NCBI GenBank assembly: GCA_034231615.1
Contig: CM067314.1
Coordinates: 8,805,501-8,869,500 of the forward strand
Reading direction: 5' to 3'
DNA length: 64,000 nt
From: Meghimatium bilineatum
Taxonomy: Eukaryota; Mollusca; Gastropoda; Stylommatophora; Philomycidae
Shown here: positions 24,381 to 36,234 of the stretch, one piece after another
How the letters are laid out: every line of letters begins with the position of its first letter
Numbering within the stretch: the stretch's first letter is position 1
The notes under the pieces: generated by a model
Told to the model about the DNA's origin: nothing
Seen by the model: only the letters and a program-made list of their open reading frames with translations
The model's database searches: none
Position numbers and translations under genes: made by a program

Positions 24381-24540
24381 TCTCCTTCTTCAGCGTTCAT
24401 TCTCAAATTCCCACTGGATTTCTCTTGTAACAGAACAATGGTCCCAACATGATTTCCAGTTGGATGTAGTTCAGAGAATGGAAATGCGTTGTGTTGCCGT
24501 TTTATTTGCGCCAATGGCCCAACACATCCGTCTTCGGCGG
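24381..24540 (-). mobile_element. Family A SINE-like element, copy 1
   Basis: 160-bp minus-oriented copy. In its sense direction it starts CCGCCGAAGACGGATGTG and ends in a short GAA tail. It is flanked by perfect 11-bp repeats TCTCTCTGAAT (24370-24380 and 24541-24551). Stem bases GTGTCG/CGACAC of other copies are GTGTTG/CAACAC here, which keeps the pairing. Confidence 0.9.
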
Positions 24541-24689
24541 TCTCTCTGAATAAGAAACTCCTCAAATGATTGCGTAACTTTGATACATGAAGCCTGTGCA
24601 TTAAATAACAATTCACTGGTAGCATATCTATTTAGGAGCTATCCATCGGCCCAGCAATATTTTGATGTTTTTATTTTGGGGTAATAGGT

Positions 24690-25400
24690 ATGGAAAAGGG
24701 CATGGATAAATGGAATATGAAATAGGGCATGGATAAGTGGAATATGAAATATGGTATGGATAAGTGGAGTTTGAAATTGGGCATGGATAAGTGGAATATG
24801 AAATAGGGCATGGATAGGTGGAATATGAAATAGGGCATGGATAAGTGGAGTATGAAATAGGGCATGGCTAAGTGGAGTATGAAATAGGGCATGGATAAAT
24901 GGAGTATAAAATACGGCATGGATAAGTGGAGTATAAAATAGGGCATGGATAAGTGGAGTATAAAATAGGGCATGGATAAATGGAGTATAAAATAGGGCAT
25001 GGATAAATGGAGTATAAAATAGGGCATGGATAAATGGAGTATAAAATAGGGCATGGATAAATGGAGTATAAAATAGGGCATGGATAAATGGAGTATAAAA
25101 TAGGGCATGGATAAATGGAGTATAAAATAGGGCATGGATAAATGGAGTATAAAATAGGGCACGGATAAGTGGAGTATAAAATAGGGCATGGATAAATGGA
25201 GTATAAAATAGGGCATGGATAAATGGAGTATAAAATAGGGCATGGATAAATGGAGTATAAAATAGGGCATGGATAAATGGAGTATAAAATAGGGCATGGA
25301 TAAATGGAGTATAAAATAGGGCATGGATAAATGGAGTATAAAATAGGGCATGGATAAGTGGAGTATAAAATAAAGCATGGATAAGTGGAGTATAAAATAA
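24690..25400. repeat. 27-bp minisatellite, about 26 copies
   Basis: Unit GGCATGGATAAATGGAGTAT plus AAAATAG. The left quarter uses GAATATGAAATAG and is older; the rest is nearly uniform. A 235-codon minus-strand frame here is only the repeat. Confidence 0.96.
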
Positions 25401-25619
25401 AGCTTTGGAAAAATTCTTTCATAGAAAATATGAGGTTCATCGCTTGTAATGTCTGTGGATCAAAACAAGACAACAAACACATATGTAGAATATGGTATGT
25501 GTGGAATGAGTTATGTGTAGAATGAGATATGTGTAAAACGAGGTATGTATAGAATGCTGTATATCACAAACAGTGTGTATAAATGTCTGTAACCACAACC
25601 ACATTTTGTACTCAAATAC

Positions 25620-26075
25620 ACCATGTAACCACAATTACATCATGTACACAATTACACCATACAACCACAATTACACCATGTACACAATCACATCATGTAA
25701 CCACAATCACATCATGTAACCACAATCACATTATGTAACCACAATCACATCATGTACACAATTACACCATACAACCACAATTACACCATGTACACAATCA
25801 CATCATGTAACCACAATCACATCATGTAACCACAATCACATCATGTAACCACAATCAGATCATGTAACCACAACGAGATCATGTAACCACAATCACATCA
25901 TGTAACCACAATCACATCATGTAACCACAATCACATTATGTAACCACAATCACATCATGTAACCACAATCACATCATGTAACCACAATCACATCATGTAA
26001 CCACAATCACATCATGTAACCACAATCACATCATGTAACCACAATCACATCATGTAACCGCAATCACATCATGCG
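25620..26075. repeat. 21-bp minisatellite, about 22 copies
   Basis: Unit CATCATGTAACCACAATCAC plus A. An early block (ACACAATTACACCATACAAC) recurs about 125 bp apart, indicating a block duplication. The preceding 200 bp holds looser GTGTAGAATGAG-type repeats. Confidence 0.93.
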
Positions 26076-26129
26076 CACATATAAGTGTATGTAAATAAAC
26101 TTAAAACAACAGATCTTACAAACTGGAGC

Positions 26130-26625
26130 TATACAACCAGCAACACCTGTACTGTTTCAATTAAACTAGACAGCAACACTTGCACAGTTCAAACTAAACT
26201 AGACAACAACACCTGCACAGTTCCAACTAAACTATTAAACAACACCTGTTCTGTTCCAACTAAACTATTAAACAACACCTGTACTGTTCCAACTAAACTA
26301 TTAAACAACACCTGTACTGTTCCAACTAAACTATTAAACAACACTTGTACTGTTCCAACTAAACTATTAAACAACACCTGTACTGTTCCAACTAAACTAT
26401 TAAACAACACCAGTAATGTTCCAACTAAACTATTAAACAACACCTGTACTGTTCCAACTAAACTATTAAACAACACCTGTACTGTTCGAACTAAACTATT
26501 AAACAACACCTGTACTGTTCCAACTAAACTATTAAACAACACCTGTACTGTTCCAACTAAACTATTCAACAACACCTGTACTGTTCCAACTAAACCAGGC
26601 GCTCAACAGAAATGGTAGTATTCCA
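26130..26625. repeat. 33-bp minisatellite, about 14 copies
   Basis: Unit CTATTAAACAACACCTGTAC plus TGTTCCAACTAAA. The unit length gives open frames on both strands. Degenerate copies continue to about 26815. Confidence 0.95.
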
Positions 26626-26814
26626 ACTAAAACTGGGAATCAAAAGCATTGTAACTTTTCTAACTAAATTATGAAATAAGCAGAACTGTCATTGTTCAAC
26701 ATAAACTAGTTAATCAACAGTACTGTCCAACTAAACTAGGCATCAACACCTGTACTATTTCAATTAAACTAGGCAAAAACACCTGTACTGTTATACACCT
26801 ATACAACACCTAAA

Positions 26815-27200
26815 CTAGATAATGAACATCATTGTCGCTGCTCCACCTAAACTAGGTAATCCACAGCACTGTCGCTGCTCCGCCTAAACTAGGTAATCCA
26901 CAGCACTGTCGCTGCTCCACTTAAACTAGGTAATCCAGAGCACTGTCGCTGCTTCACCTAAACTAGGTAATCCACAGCACTGTCGCTGCTCCACTTAAAC
27001 TAGGTAATCCAGAGCACTGTCGCTGCTTCACCTAAACTAGGTAATCCAGAGCACTGTCGCTGCTCCACTTAAACTAGGTAATCCACAGCACTGTCGCTGC
27101 TCCACCTAAACTAGGTAATCCACAGCACTGTCGCTGCTCCGCCTAAACTAGATAATCCACAGCACTATCGCTGCTCCACCTAAACTAGATAATCAATAGC
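26815..27200. repeat. 38-bp minisatellite, about 10 copies
   Basis: Unit AACTAGGTAATCCACAGCAC plus TGTCGCTGCTCCACCTAA. Alternating CCACAG/CCAGAG and CTCCAC/CTTCAC variants show dimer structure at 26900-27080. The unit shares CTAAACTAG with the preceding 33-bp array. Confidence 0.93.
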
Positions 27201-27368
27201 ACCAGCACCGAGCACAATAGTTTAGTTCCACTAAACTAGTCATATCAAATATATTATATTCTTAAAAATAAACATACATAATCAACAACAAGCTAGTGTA
27301 TATCTGACAAACAGAGAACAACAAAAATGTTATGGTTTGTTGACAGAAAATAAGTCGAATATGAAACA

Positions 27369-27403
<35 letters not shown>

Positions 27404-28003
27404 GAACAATATATCTAGATCCTTCTACGTTACGACCATGGGGCCTTTATCAAGAAAAGATAAATACAACTGGACCAGAAATATTAAATTAAAAAAAACA
27501 AAAAAACTACGGTCGTAGATCTTCCCTGCACAGCGTCTAACAAACTAAGCTCGTTGAAATCCCCCCCCCCCCCCGCTTTAATGTAGCGACTAACAAGCTA
27601 CGCGCCTAGAACATCCCCACATATCGTCTATTATTAATTGAAAGGTGCAATTATATATATTTTTGTTCAAAACATCCACTATCATCAAAACAGAAAAAAA
27701 TGTGGATGACAATGTGTGGGTGGAGTGATGTCACCAGTTACTGCATCAAATTAAGCTGTATGTTTATATGTTTACACCAACAAACAACAAATTGATGTAA
27801 CTATACCCAGACATGATCGCTGGCACGTACACGGTACTTGACAGTAACGTGATCCATCATGGTGCAGTAGATGAGGAACTGAATACTTCAATAAAACTAG
27901 AACCACATTTGTTGTTGCTGTAGAATATTTCAGACCCACATTCAAGTGGAAAAAATGGAAACGACAGAGTCAGTAGAAAATCATTTTCTTATTTCGAGTA
28001 ATG
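27201..28003. other. Unassigned DNA with (TA)n and C homopolymer
   Basis: (TA)n at about 27377-27398 and a run of 14 C at 27561-27574. No gene recognised. Confidence 0.5.
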
Positions 28004-28682
28004 TCTATATTTGCAGTGTTGTTTCTTGTACAAATTGTTAGATAGTCTATATTTGCAGTGTTGTTTCTTGTACAAATTGTTAGATAGTCTATATTTGCAG
28101 TGTTGTTTCTTGTACAAATTGTTAGATAGTCTATATTTGCAGTGTTGTTTCTTGTACAAATTGTTAGATAGTCTATACTTGCAATGTTGTTTTTTGTACA
28201 AATTGTTAGATAGTCTATACTTGCAATGTTGTTTTTTTGTACAAATTGTTAGATAGTCTATATTTGCAATGTTGTTTCTTGTACAAAGTGTTAGATAGTC
28301 TATACTTGCAATGTTGTTTTTTGTACAAATTGTTAGCTAGTAATGTCTATATCTGCAGTGTTGTTTCTTGTACAAATTGTTTGCTAGTAATGTATATATC
28401 TGCAGTGTTGTTTCTTGTACAAATCGTTAGCTAGTAATGTCTATATCTGCAGTGTTGTTTCTTGTACAAATTGTTAGCTAGTAATGTCTATATCTGCAGT
28501 GTTGTTTCTTGTATAAATTGTTAGTTAGTAATGTCTATATCTTCAGTGTTGTTTCTTGTATAAATTGTTAGTTAGTAATGTCTATATCTTCAGTGTTTTT
28601 CTTGTATAAATTGTTAGTTAGTAATGTCTATATCTGCAGTGTTGTTTCTTGTATAAATTGTTAGCTAGTAATGTCTATATCT
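28004..28682. repeat. 42-bp to 47-bp minisatellite
   Basis: About eight 42-bp units (TCTATATTTGCAGTGTTGTT, TCTTGTACAAATTGTTAGAT, AG) are followed by about seven 47-bp units ending AGCTAGTAATG. The array is interrupted at 28683-29085 and resumes at 29086-29167. Confidence 0.95.
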
Positions 28683-29085
28683 CGGCGGTAATTACCTAAC
28701 GGGGTCTTTGTTACCTCTAATATTTTATGGTAGAGTGTCCCGATATAACCTAATTAGACTTTTTACGCTGGTTGAAAGGAGCACGCCTCTCCAAAAGAGA
28801 GGCAAACTCATTAACTACCTACCTACCTACCATCTATATCTCAGCCATGTTCTCAGAATGAACAGCCAAAGAATTTCCCATCAGTCACTATATTGGGTGC
28901 CACCTGGAGTAAGAAGAAGAGGGAGACCTAGAGAAACTTTACGAAGAACCATTAATAGAGAAGGCATGTCAATGAACCTAAACAACACGCAACAATTGAA
29001 AGACCTGACAACACAAAGACAGAAATGGAAAGCTATGGTTTCTGCCCTATGCGCCGTCTATGTCCCTGGAGGAACATAACATAAC
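28683..29085 (+). mobile_element. LINE 3' fragment inserted inside the minisatellite
   Basis: From about 28830 the plus strand encodes a LINE pol tail: SHVLRMNSQRI, a RRRGRPRETLRRTI basic stretch, a WKAMVSALCAVY ending and a stop at 29079, then an ACATAACATAAC tail. The first ~145 bp (28683-28828, ending CTACCTACCTACC) is of other or unknown origin, perhaps a template switch or earlier insertion. AATGTCTATATCT (28670-28682) and AATGCCTATATCT (29086-29098) flank the insert and match at 12 of 13 bases. Removing it restores a normal repeat unit. Confidence 0.8.
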
Positions 29086-29167
29086 AATGCCTATATCTGC
29101 AGTGTTGTTTCTTGTATGAATTGTTTGCTAGTAATGTCTATATCTTCAGTGTTGTTTCTTGTATAAA
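29086..29167. repeat. Remaining part of the 47-bp minisatellite
   Basis: Nearly two units with the TCTTGTATRAATT variant, continuing the array beyond the LINE insertion. Confidence 0.9.
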
Positions 29168-30033
29168 TTACTTACCAACTGCTGCGATGAATCCGTTCAG
29201 TCTAGATAAAAATTAATCATAAATCTTTAATGTGGTTATGAAATAATACCCCCATGCAAAATATGAATCCAATACGCTCAGTAATTATGGAGATAATAAA
29301 CAATATCGGTGCTGAACTATTTATGAACTCACTATAAATTTAATTCTCTAGTCTCCTTTAGAAATTGGGGGGGGGGGGGGTTTGGTGGGTTTTGCAAACT
29401 AAGTTTCCAATTTTATTGTATTGGATTAAACGTTACATACTGTATAGCGGAGACGAGACTTGATCGTCGAAAAATGTATGAGACACAACAGAATTGTGAA
29501 CAGGTAGTGACAGTTTCAGATCAGGCGACATCGAATGATGTCACAAAACACATCCATAAATCTGGTAATTTCTAGCCATAACTGTAGATAGTCCGGCTCT
29601 GTGGCAGGGCAGGTTAGAGCGCGTCTGTGGCGGACAAAGTACCGAGTGCGATCACCACCACGGACAATTGTGCATCCGGGCCTTCTGAAATCAATGGCAA
29701 ACCACTGAACGTATTTATATTGCCTAGAAAGTCACTACAGTCAAAAAATGCTGGGTTGATGGCTACGTCCTGAGTAGGATATACTATCAATTGTAGATTT
29801 GAATTTTTAAGAGAATGTCTCATGCGAATGCTTCGACGAATGTTTCCACATACATTTCTTCTAGTAATCATGCCTCTTTGGTTTCATATTGTCTACACAC
29901 GTTTCTTCTAGTAATCATGCCTCTTTGGTTTCATATTTTCTACACTCCTTTCTTTGCCTCTTTAAAAAAATGTTACTTCTTGCGATGAGGTACTACCTCT
30001 CAACCAAGATCACGAGTCCACGTTGGTTACATC
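29168..30033. other. Unassigned DNA; G homopolymer, tRNA-like relic, 49-bp duplication
   Basis: A run of 14 G lies at 29367-29380. At 29587-29660 GTGGCAGGGCAGGTTAGAGC and a later CGAGTGCGATCACC resemble worn A and B boxes of a tRNA-derived SINE (weak). CTTCTAGTAATCATGCCTCT and following bases are duplicated at about 29855-29945. Confidence 0.45.
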
Positions 30034-30046
30034 AGACATTAAAAAT

Positions 30047-30205
30047 CCGCCGAAGACGGATGTGTCGGGCCATTGGCGCAAATAAAACGGCGACACACCG
30101 CATTTCCATTCTCTGGACTATATCCTGCTGGAAATCTAAAAGGGCCATTGTCCTACTGCAATAGAGATCCAGCAGGAGTTTGAGAATGAACGCTGAAGAA
30201 GAAGA
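30047..30205 (+). mobile_element. Family A SINE-like element, copy 2
   Basis: 159-bp copy in sense orientation, CCGCCGAAGACGGATGTG to CGCTGAAGAAGAAG. It is flanked by perfect 13-bp repeats AGACATTAAAAAT (30034-30046 and 30206-30218). Stem bases GTGTCG/CGACAC and TCCTGCTGGA/TCCAGCAGGA are both intact. Confidence 0.92.
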
Positions 30206-30218
30206 AGACATTAAAAAT

Positions 30219-31237
30219 AATGACTGCCGCAGTTCAGGGCATTCAGCCACCATAAAAAACCGCAATCCTCTTTTTAGTAGTTTCCTTACGTGATGTTTTT
30301 CAAGGTTCTTGATCTTTTGTGGGTAGTTTCATGCTCTATTTGAACCACCCCCACCCCCTTTCTCATACATGACCCTGCTCTGACAGAAAATTCAAATCAA
30401 GAATCAAGGCCATCTGTAGCACATCTGTTGCCTTAACCCAGACCCCTGCCTAGAGAAGTTCTTAACTACCTGTATCCCGTCTTCTACCTGGAATCTTCAT
30501 AGCAACCGTCAACGTCTCAAAAGACGCCCCGACTAATAAATAGCAATTATATTGGTGTGTCTACATTATCAGAGTGCTAACCTGGTTATCGATAACCTCA
30601 TCATCGGTTACTGTAAAACTGAGAACATTAATGTACTCATCTGTTCTCTGATGTGGGCGTCTGCTTGAGGTATTACTAAAACAAGATTCCACTGTTGTCA
30701 TCGTCATCTTCGTAATGATTGTATCAACAGGAAATAACCTCAAGAGGTCATTTGTTCTTCATTTAATTATCGCAACATAATCGTGAATGCGCGAATAATA
30801 TATCGATCTTGCGATGGTGATAGGGTGTACGAGACAGATAAGAGACATTACTCATAGAAAGATTTATTTTCATAGTGTAATTCAAAATGATAGTTGTTAA
30901 ATTACATTTAATGTTTCAATAACCCATGCTCGCAATAACATGATTATTTGCATGCGATCTTAAAAGTTTAATGCCCCATGATTTTATCATTTTAAAAGAA
31001 ACTTGAGGCATTATAATTATCTTACATCGGCATATTATTTTGATCTACGTATCTGCTAGAAACAACACTGAAAAAAATATTTTCTGTAATTCAATTGGTT
31101 GGAATTTTATGAAGCTCATGCGTATCGATACATTTCGTGTGATTGGGCTTCCACATTAACTAAAAAAACAGTGCATTATTGATAATAGCTAAGGAACCAT
31201 CAATATGGCTGCTGGACAGTTCAGCAGAAGTTGTTGA
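30219..31237. other. Unassigned DNA
   Basis: AT-rich. No gene, element or repeat recognised on either strand. Confidence 0.4.
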
Positions 31238-31755
31238 GTATCAGCGATTGCTGGATTGTTCGGTACACAAGTTCTTGAATATCAGTAATTGCTGGATAAA
31301 TTCAGCCCACAAGTTCTTGAATATCAGTAATTGCTGGATAAATTCAGCCCACAAGTTCTTGAATATCAGTGATTGCTGGATAAATTCAGCCCACAAGTTC
31401 TTGAATATCAGTGATTGCTGGATAAATTCAGCCCACAAGTTCTTGAATATCAGTAATTGCTGGATAAATTCAGCACACAAGTTCTTGAATATCAGTGATT
31501 GCTGGATAAATTCAGCCCACAAGTTCTTGAATATCAGTAATTGCTGGATAAATTCAGCACACAAGTTCTTGAATATCAGTAATTGCTGGATAAATTCAGC
31601 ACACAAGTTCTTGAATATCATTGATTGCTGGATAAATTCAGCCCACAAGTTCTTGAATATCAGTAATTGCTGGATAAATTCAGCACACAAGTTCTTGAAT
31701 ATCAGTAATTGCTGGATAAATTCAGCACACAAGTTCTTGAATATCAGTGATTGCA
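31238..31755. repeat. 42-bp minisatellite, about 12 copies
   Basis: Unit GATAAATTCAGCCCACAAGT plus TCTTGAATATCAGTAATTGC and TG. Variants CAGCACACAAG/CAGCCCACAAG and AGTAATT/AGTGATT alternate. The unit is a multiple of three and stop-free on both strands, hence frames of about 190 codons. Confidence 0.96.
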
Positions 31756-32164
31756 AGATGTAGAAGGGATATTTTAAATTCATAATTGAAATTCTAAGAT
31801 CAAGCAAAACTAATTGCTTATACTAACATTTTAGACCCATCCCAAGACGGATCTGATTGACCGCGAAAGAACCTCTATTGAAAATAAATCAATATTCCAA
31901 TGAAATAAGTCTGCAGTTTTCCTACCGGAAAACAATTACATATTGATTGTAAATCTCCAATTCTGATTAAAGTGGGGGGGGGGGGCAGGATTAAAGTGGG
32001 GAGGCAGGATTAAAGTGGGGAGGCATGATTAAAGTGGTTTAGGAAGTTTAAAACCCCATTCTTTTATTAAATCAGACATGGCCTTTTGTAATTGGAGCAA
32101 GCAAAAAAGCGGGTAAATCCACCAACTGTCAGTTGTTTTCCCAAATATTCATTAATTTATATAT

Positions 32165-32203
<39 letters not shown>

Positions 32204-33045
32204 GTGCCTGTTTACGTGTGTGTGTGTGTGTGTGTGACTATCTGTCGCATCTCTCAACTCATTAATTATTTCAGTTATTTTATTCTAGAAGTAACCAAAC
32301 TTCCCCGGTCACGTGCGCACAGAATGATTCTAGAGCGGTATAAATTAGAATGTCATTCAGCTTGTTGTTACCACCCGTACCCAATTCTACGAAAGTGCCC
32401 TCTATTAGGATCATCAAATGTTGACTCTGGCCGATCTTAAAGAGACATGCTTCTGGTGTTTTATCTGAAGGATGCTCTACTCTCTCGTGTCGACGAGATG
32501 ACAAGAGGGATTCTAATAAACATCATTGGATGTAACAAACACATCAACTTGTTTTCTATAACCCATCACAGCCTCATGAACAATGGGACAAGGACAGACG
32601 GGACAGTTTGCATAGCGATCTCTGGTGTCCTCTCGTTTACATTTGAAGCAATTTACTTCCCGGCTCTTTCTCACTCCCTGTTCCTTCTTTACCGTCAGCA
32701 GTCACGTCTCACCCCCCCCCCCCCCTTCGTGTACGGTCAGTATTATATTTTATTCTCCATCGCTTTATTACCAAGTTGTGTTTCCTAATTGAAGTGCTTA
32801 AACCATCCCCCTTATCCCCCCCACCCATTTTCTTTTTTCCAATCAGTTTGTTTGTTTGTTTGAGATCCCCATGAATTGCGAGCGATTAGCTCTTACTTCC
32901 TGTGCGCAGTGGGGTGGTTTTAATGAGCATTCTATCATATCCAGGAGACTTAAGCTTTTGCCTTAGTGCATTGCCTATTGAATGAGCCTTTTACTCGGAT
33001 TGGGTCTAAAATTGTATAAATGACATGTTACAAAGCTTCCAGAAG
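31756..33045. other. Unassigned DNA with several simple repeats
   Basis: Contains four copies of a 19-bp GGATTAAAGTGGGGAGGCA unit (31963-32040) with a G run, (AT)n then (GT)n at 32158-32235, and a run of 14 C at 32712-32725. No gene recognised. Confidence 0.5.
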
Positions 33046-33108
33046 AGAACATCAATATAACGGGATGTCATCTACTAAGGTGAGACCCACAGACACAACC
33101 GAATGCGT
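33046..33108 (-). mobile_element. Family B fragment with internal deletion
   Basis: ATGTCATCTACTAAGG joins directly to TGAGACCCACAGACACAACC. In the copy at 51799-52414 these two blocks are separated by about 42 bp. It corresponds to the 5' end of the element on the minus strand. Confidence 0.75.
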
Positions 33109-33205
33109 TTTCCAATCGGTAAAACTAGCAACATATTTCACATCAATTGCTAAACCACATATAGGCCATACCATGTAAGAGGTATAAATCACATCAACAC
33201 CTCCT

Positions 33206-33349
33206 TCTAGGCATAGGGCTACATTAAGCTTGACAAACTCCATCTTGACATAGAGCTACATTAATCTTGACAAACTCCATCTTGACATAGAGCTACATTA
33301 AGCTTGACAACCTCCATCTTGACATAGAGCTACATTAAGCTTGACAACC
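33206..33349. repeat. 37-bp minisatellite, about 4 copies
   Basis: Unit CTTGACATAGAGCTACATTA plus AGCTTGACAACCTCCAT. The first copy is diverged. Confidence 0.9.
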
Positions 33350-33544
33350 GATCTAATATATAACACAAAAACTTGAAACAATTTACTATATAAATAAACA
33401 TGATCTTCCTATTCCACATCGCCCCACCATTCTTCTTTAGAAAGTTATTGTTTGAAAAACTGTCAGAAAGAGCCATTTTTACAGTTTAATCTTATACAGT
33501 ATACGCTTTCACAACTGTAAACTACCGGAGTAATGTGACTAGAA

Positions 33545-33800
33545 TCAAGCTTCCAGAAAAAATATGAAACAGACAATCAAGATTTTTAGGGCAAGTGATG
33601 AGAAAAGTAAAACTTGAACATTTAGTTATAACCGGAAAGATCAAGGGGAGAAGAGACAGAGGAAGACAGAGAGAGAGAAATTTCTGGATGGGTTGTCACT
33701 GTGGCACAAATATGTCACCAACTCAATTTATTAACAACACAAGAGACAGAGAGTTGGGGAGAAACATGATCACCTCCGCCATCGGCATAGCATTTGATTG
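33545..33800 (+). pseudogene. RTE-like LINE pol tail
   Basis: The plus strand reads FLGQVMRKVKLEHLVITGK then GKIKGRRDRGRQRERNF and a C-terminal DRELGRNMI stretch. These are counterparts of FGHFMRQAGLENIVTTGK and RDRGRQ in copies A-D. It differs at many sites and is a separate subfamily. It is 5'-truncated. Confidence 0.75.
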
Positions 33801-34031
33801 ATTTATTTTACACGAAAACACTATTTATTTACATAAATCCGGAATCTTTCTTAAATTGGTGCTACATTTCACTCAAGAGACCATACAGATATACTTCAGA
33901 CTGTGGCTATCCAAGTTAAATTTAATTGGTGGGAACGCTGCCAAGCATTGTATTGATACCTATTTCAATGCACACTCATTTCAACCTGACAAAATATTCC
34001 CTCGGTTATATCAAATTATGATCTTCATACT

Positions 34032-34098
<67 letters not shown>

Positions 34099-34579
34099 GG
34101 GATCCTGTTATTTATGGTGACAAGAGAATACACATGTTTATTCGATGTGGTCAAAACCGCATTTCTGTTTGTTTGTTTGTTTGTTTGTTTGTTTTCGAAC
34201 CCTATAAATTACGAGTGATTAACTCTTGCTTCTTATATGCAATAGGGAGGTTTCTCCGAGCTTTCTTTCATACCCATGAGACTTCAGCTTTCGGCTTGAT
34301 GAAAGAGTTGCCTTTATTTCCACAGCCTTAAAAGCCTCCCTGCACTCCTTAACAGGAAAACATGTAGTAACGAAAGTTTAACGAAAGAAAATTTCGATTG
34401 GAGGAGCCTTCTACTCAGAGGGGAGGGGGGGGGGTAATCGCATATTTTCATGGCATGAGGTAATAAATTGTAACAGACGCGGAGGACATCAATGGACTCA
34501 GGTACCCCATTAGGAGACGCTCTGCGAAAAGTGTCGAATGTTTTTGTTAGACCGACATATACTACAGCGACACAAGAGA
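33801..34579. other. Unassigned DNA with (AAT)n and (GTTT)n
   Basis: (AAT)n occupies 34034-34099 and (GTTT)n 34166-34193. Frames across them are simple-sequence artefacts. No gene recognised. Confidence 0.5.
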
Positions 34580-35155
34580 GCTTCTGTGTTCTCTGTATTT
34601 GTCCTGAAGATAATCTAAGAGTAAAGATTATGTCCATGATAGCTCAACAAATTCTGTGTTCTCTGTATTTGTCCTGAAGATAATCTAAGAGTAAAGATTA
34701 TGTCCATGATAGCTCAACAAATTCTGTGTTCTCTGTATTTGTCCTGAAGATAATCTAAGAGTAAAGATTATGTCCATGATAGTTCAACAAATTCTGTGTT
34801 CTCTGTATTTGTCCTGAAGATAATCTAAGAGTAAAGATTATGTCCATGATAGCTCAACAAATTCTGTGTTCTCTGTATTTGTCCTGAAGATAATCTAAGA
34901 GTAAAGATTATGTCCATGATAGCTCAACAAATTCTGTGTTCTCTGTATTTGTCCTGAAGATAATCTAAGAGTAAAGATTATGTCCATGATAGCTCAACAA
35001 ATTCTGTGTTCTCTGTATTTGTCCTGAAGATACTCTAAGAGTAAAGATTGAGTAAAGATAATCTAAGAGTAAAGATTGAGTAAAGATAATCTAAGAGTAA
35101 AGATTGAGTAAAGATAATCTAAGAGTAAAGATTATGTCCATGATAGCTCAACGAA
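34580..35155. repeat. 70-bp minisatellite, about 7 copies, with 28-bp subarray
   Basis: The unit contains ACAAATTCTGTGTTCTCTGT, ATTTGTCCTGAAGATAATCT and AAGAGTAAAGATTATGTCCA. Near the end (35035-35125) part of the unit (AGTAAAGATAATCTAAGAGT plus AAAGATTG) was amplified on its own about three times. Confidence 0.95.
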
Positions 35156-35267
35156 TTTTGTGTTCATTTTTCGATTCTGGAAGCATCATCTCCGCTAGCT
35201 TATGAATATGTTTCAGTATTGAACAAACAACTTTCATAGCACGCTGATTAATGATATACAAATATAA

Positions 35268-35460
35268 TTATTTCAATCTCCCTTGATATACAAATATAAT
35301 TATTTCAATCTCCCGTGATATACAAATATAATTATTTCAATCTCCCTTGATATACAAATATAATTATTTCAATCTCCCTTGATATACAAATATAATTATT
35401 TCAATCTCCCTTGATATGCAAATATAATTATTTCAATCTCCCTTGATATACAAATATTAT
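35268..35460. repeat. 32-bp minisatellite, about 6 copies
   Basis: Unit TGATATACAAATATAATTAT plus TTCAATCTCCCT, nearly uniform. The array ends inside a seventh partial unit. Confidence 0.94.
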
Positions 35461-35477
35461 ATAATTAAAAATACCAC

Positions 35478-35545
35478 TGTGTTAAGCCGTTAGTATTATG
35501 ATCAAGAGATGGTGGATTCGAACTCCGCTTGCAGCATCTTGTTTA
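35478..35545 (+). other. tRNA-like relic (possible tRNA-derived SINE head)
   Basis: GTTAAGCCGTTAGTATTATG followed by a GATGGTGGATTCGAACTCCG block has spacing like A and B boxes. It resembles 58372-58432 (GTCAAGCCGTTCGCTTTGTG, then CCGGATCGAATCC). No cloverleaf can be drawn with confidence. Confidence 0.35.
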
Positions 35546-35694
35546 TAATGTGAATTATTTCGGACATCCATGGGAATTATTGTTTGAAACTACAGCTACA
35601 GACTAACCCTAAGTAGGCGGCGTGTCCTTCATTGAGAGAGACAAAGTTAATAATGGAAAACCCAAGTACAATGAAGTCAATCATCTACTTATTT

Positions 35695-35915
35695 TCAACC
35701 TTAACTATTCCTTATCAAATACGGCTAACTTTGAAATGACTAACAATCCATTCTCAAATAGGATATACGTTTAACTTTGAAATGACTAATTATCCCTTCT
35801 CAAATAGAATATACGACTAAACTTTGATATGACTAATTATCCCTTCTCAAATAAGATATACGATTAACTTTGAAATGACTATTCCTTCTTAAATAGGATA
35901 TACTTTAAAGTGACT
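35695..35915. repeat. ~60-bp degenerate minisatellite, about 4 copies
   Basis: Units share AACTTTGAAATGACTAATTA, TCCCTTCTCAAATAG and GATATACG with substitutions and indels. Confidence 0.85.
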
Positions 35916-36152
35916 AACTAGTCCGACTCATAACTGTATTATTGTATGTGTTTTCATATCTTCATGTACCTGATTTCCCTCGCGATCTTGATCACACATC
36001 AAAATATTAACTTAATGCAGGAAGTGAGTGCCGTTAACTAGCAGTGTTGCCAAAAAATATAGATTGTTTCTAATCGAATTTTGGGGGGGAAATATTGACA
36101 ATAGGTAAAGCTTGAAACGAGGTAATAAAGTTTTGCTAATAATATGAAACAA

Positions 36153-36194
<42 letters not shown>

Positions 36195-36222
36195 ACAAAT
36201 CGACGTTTCTACCAAAAGGCCT
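35916..36222. other. Unassigned, with (CA)n
   Basis: (CA)n microsatellite at about 36154-36190, next to a family A insertion. No gene recognised. Confidence 0.55.
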
Positions 36223-36234
36223 TTATCGAGGTTC

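Noticed and set aside
24365-24625. 86-codon frames across family A copies (CVGPLAQIKR-like)
   Set aside because: The peptide is just the SINE read in one frame; frames are not conserved between copies, while the ends and stems are.
24671-25482. Hydrophobic minus-strand frames of 235 and 204 codons resembling membrane repeats
   Set aside because: Pure translation of the 27-bp array in two frames; both frames being open argues against selection on either.
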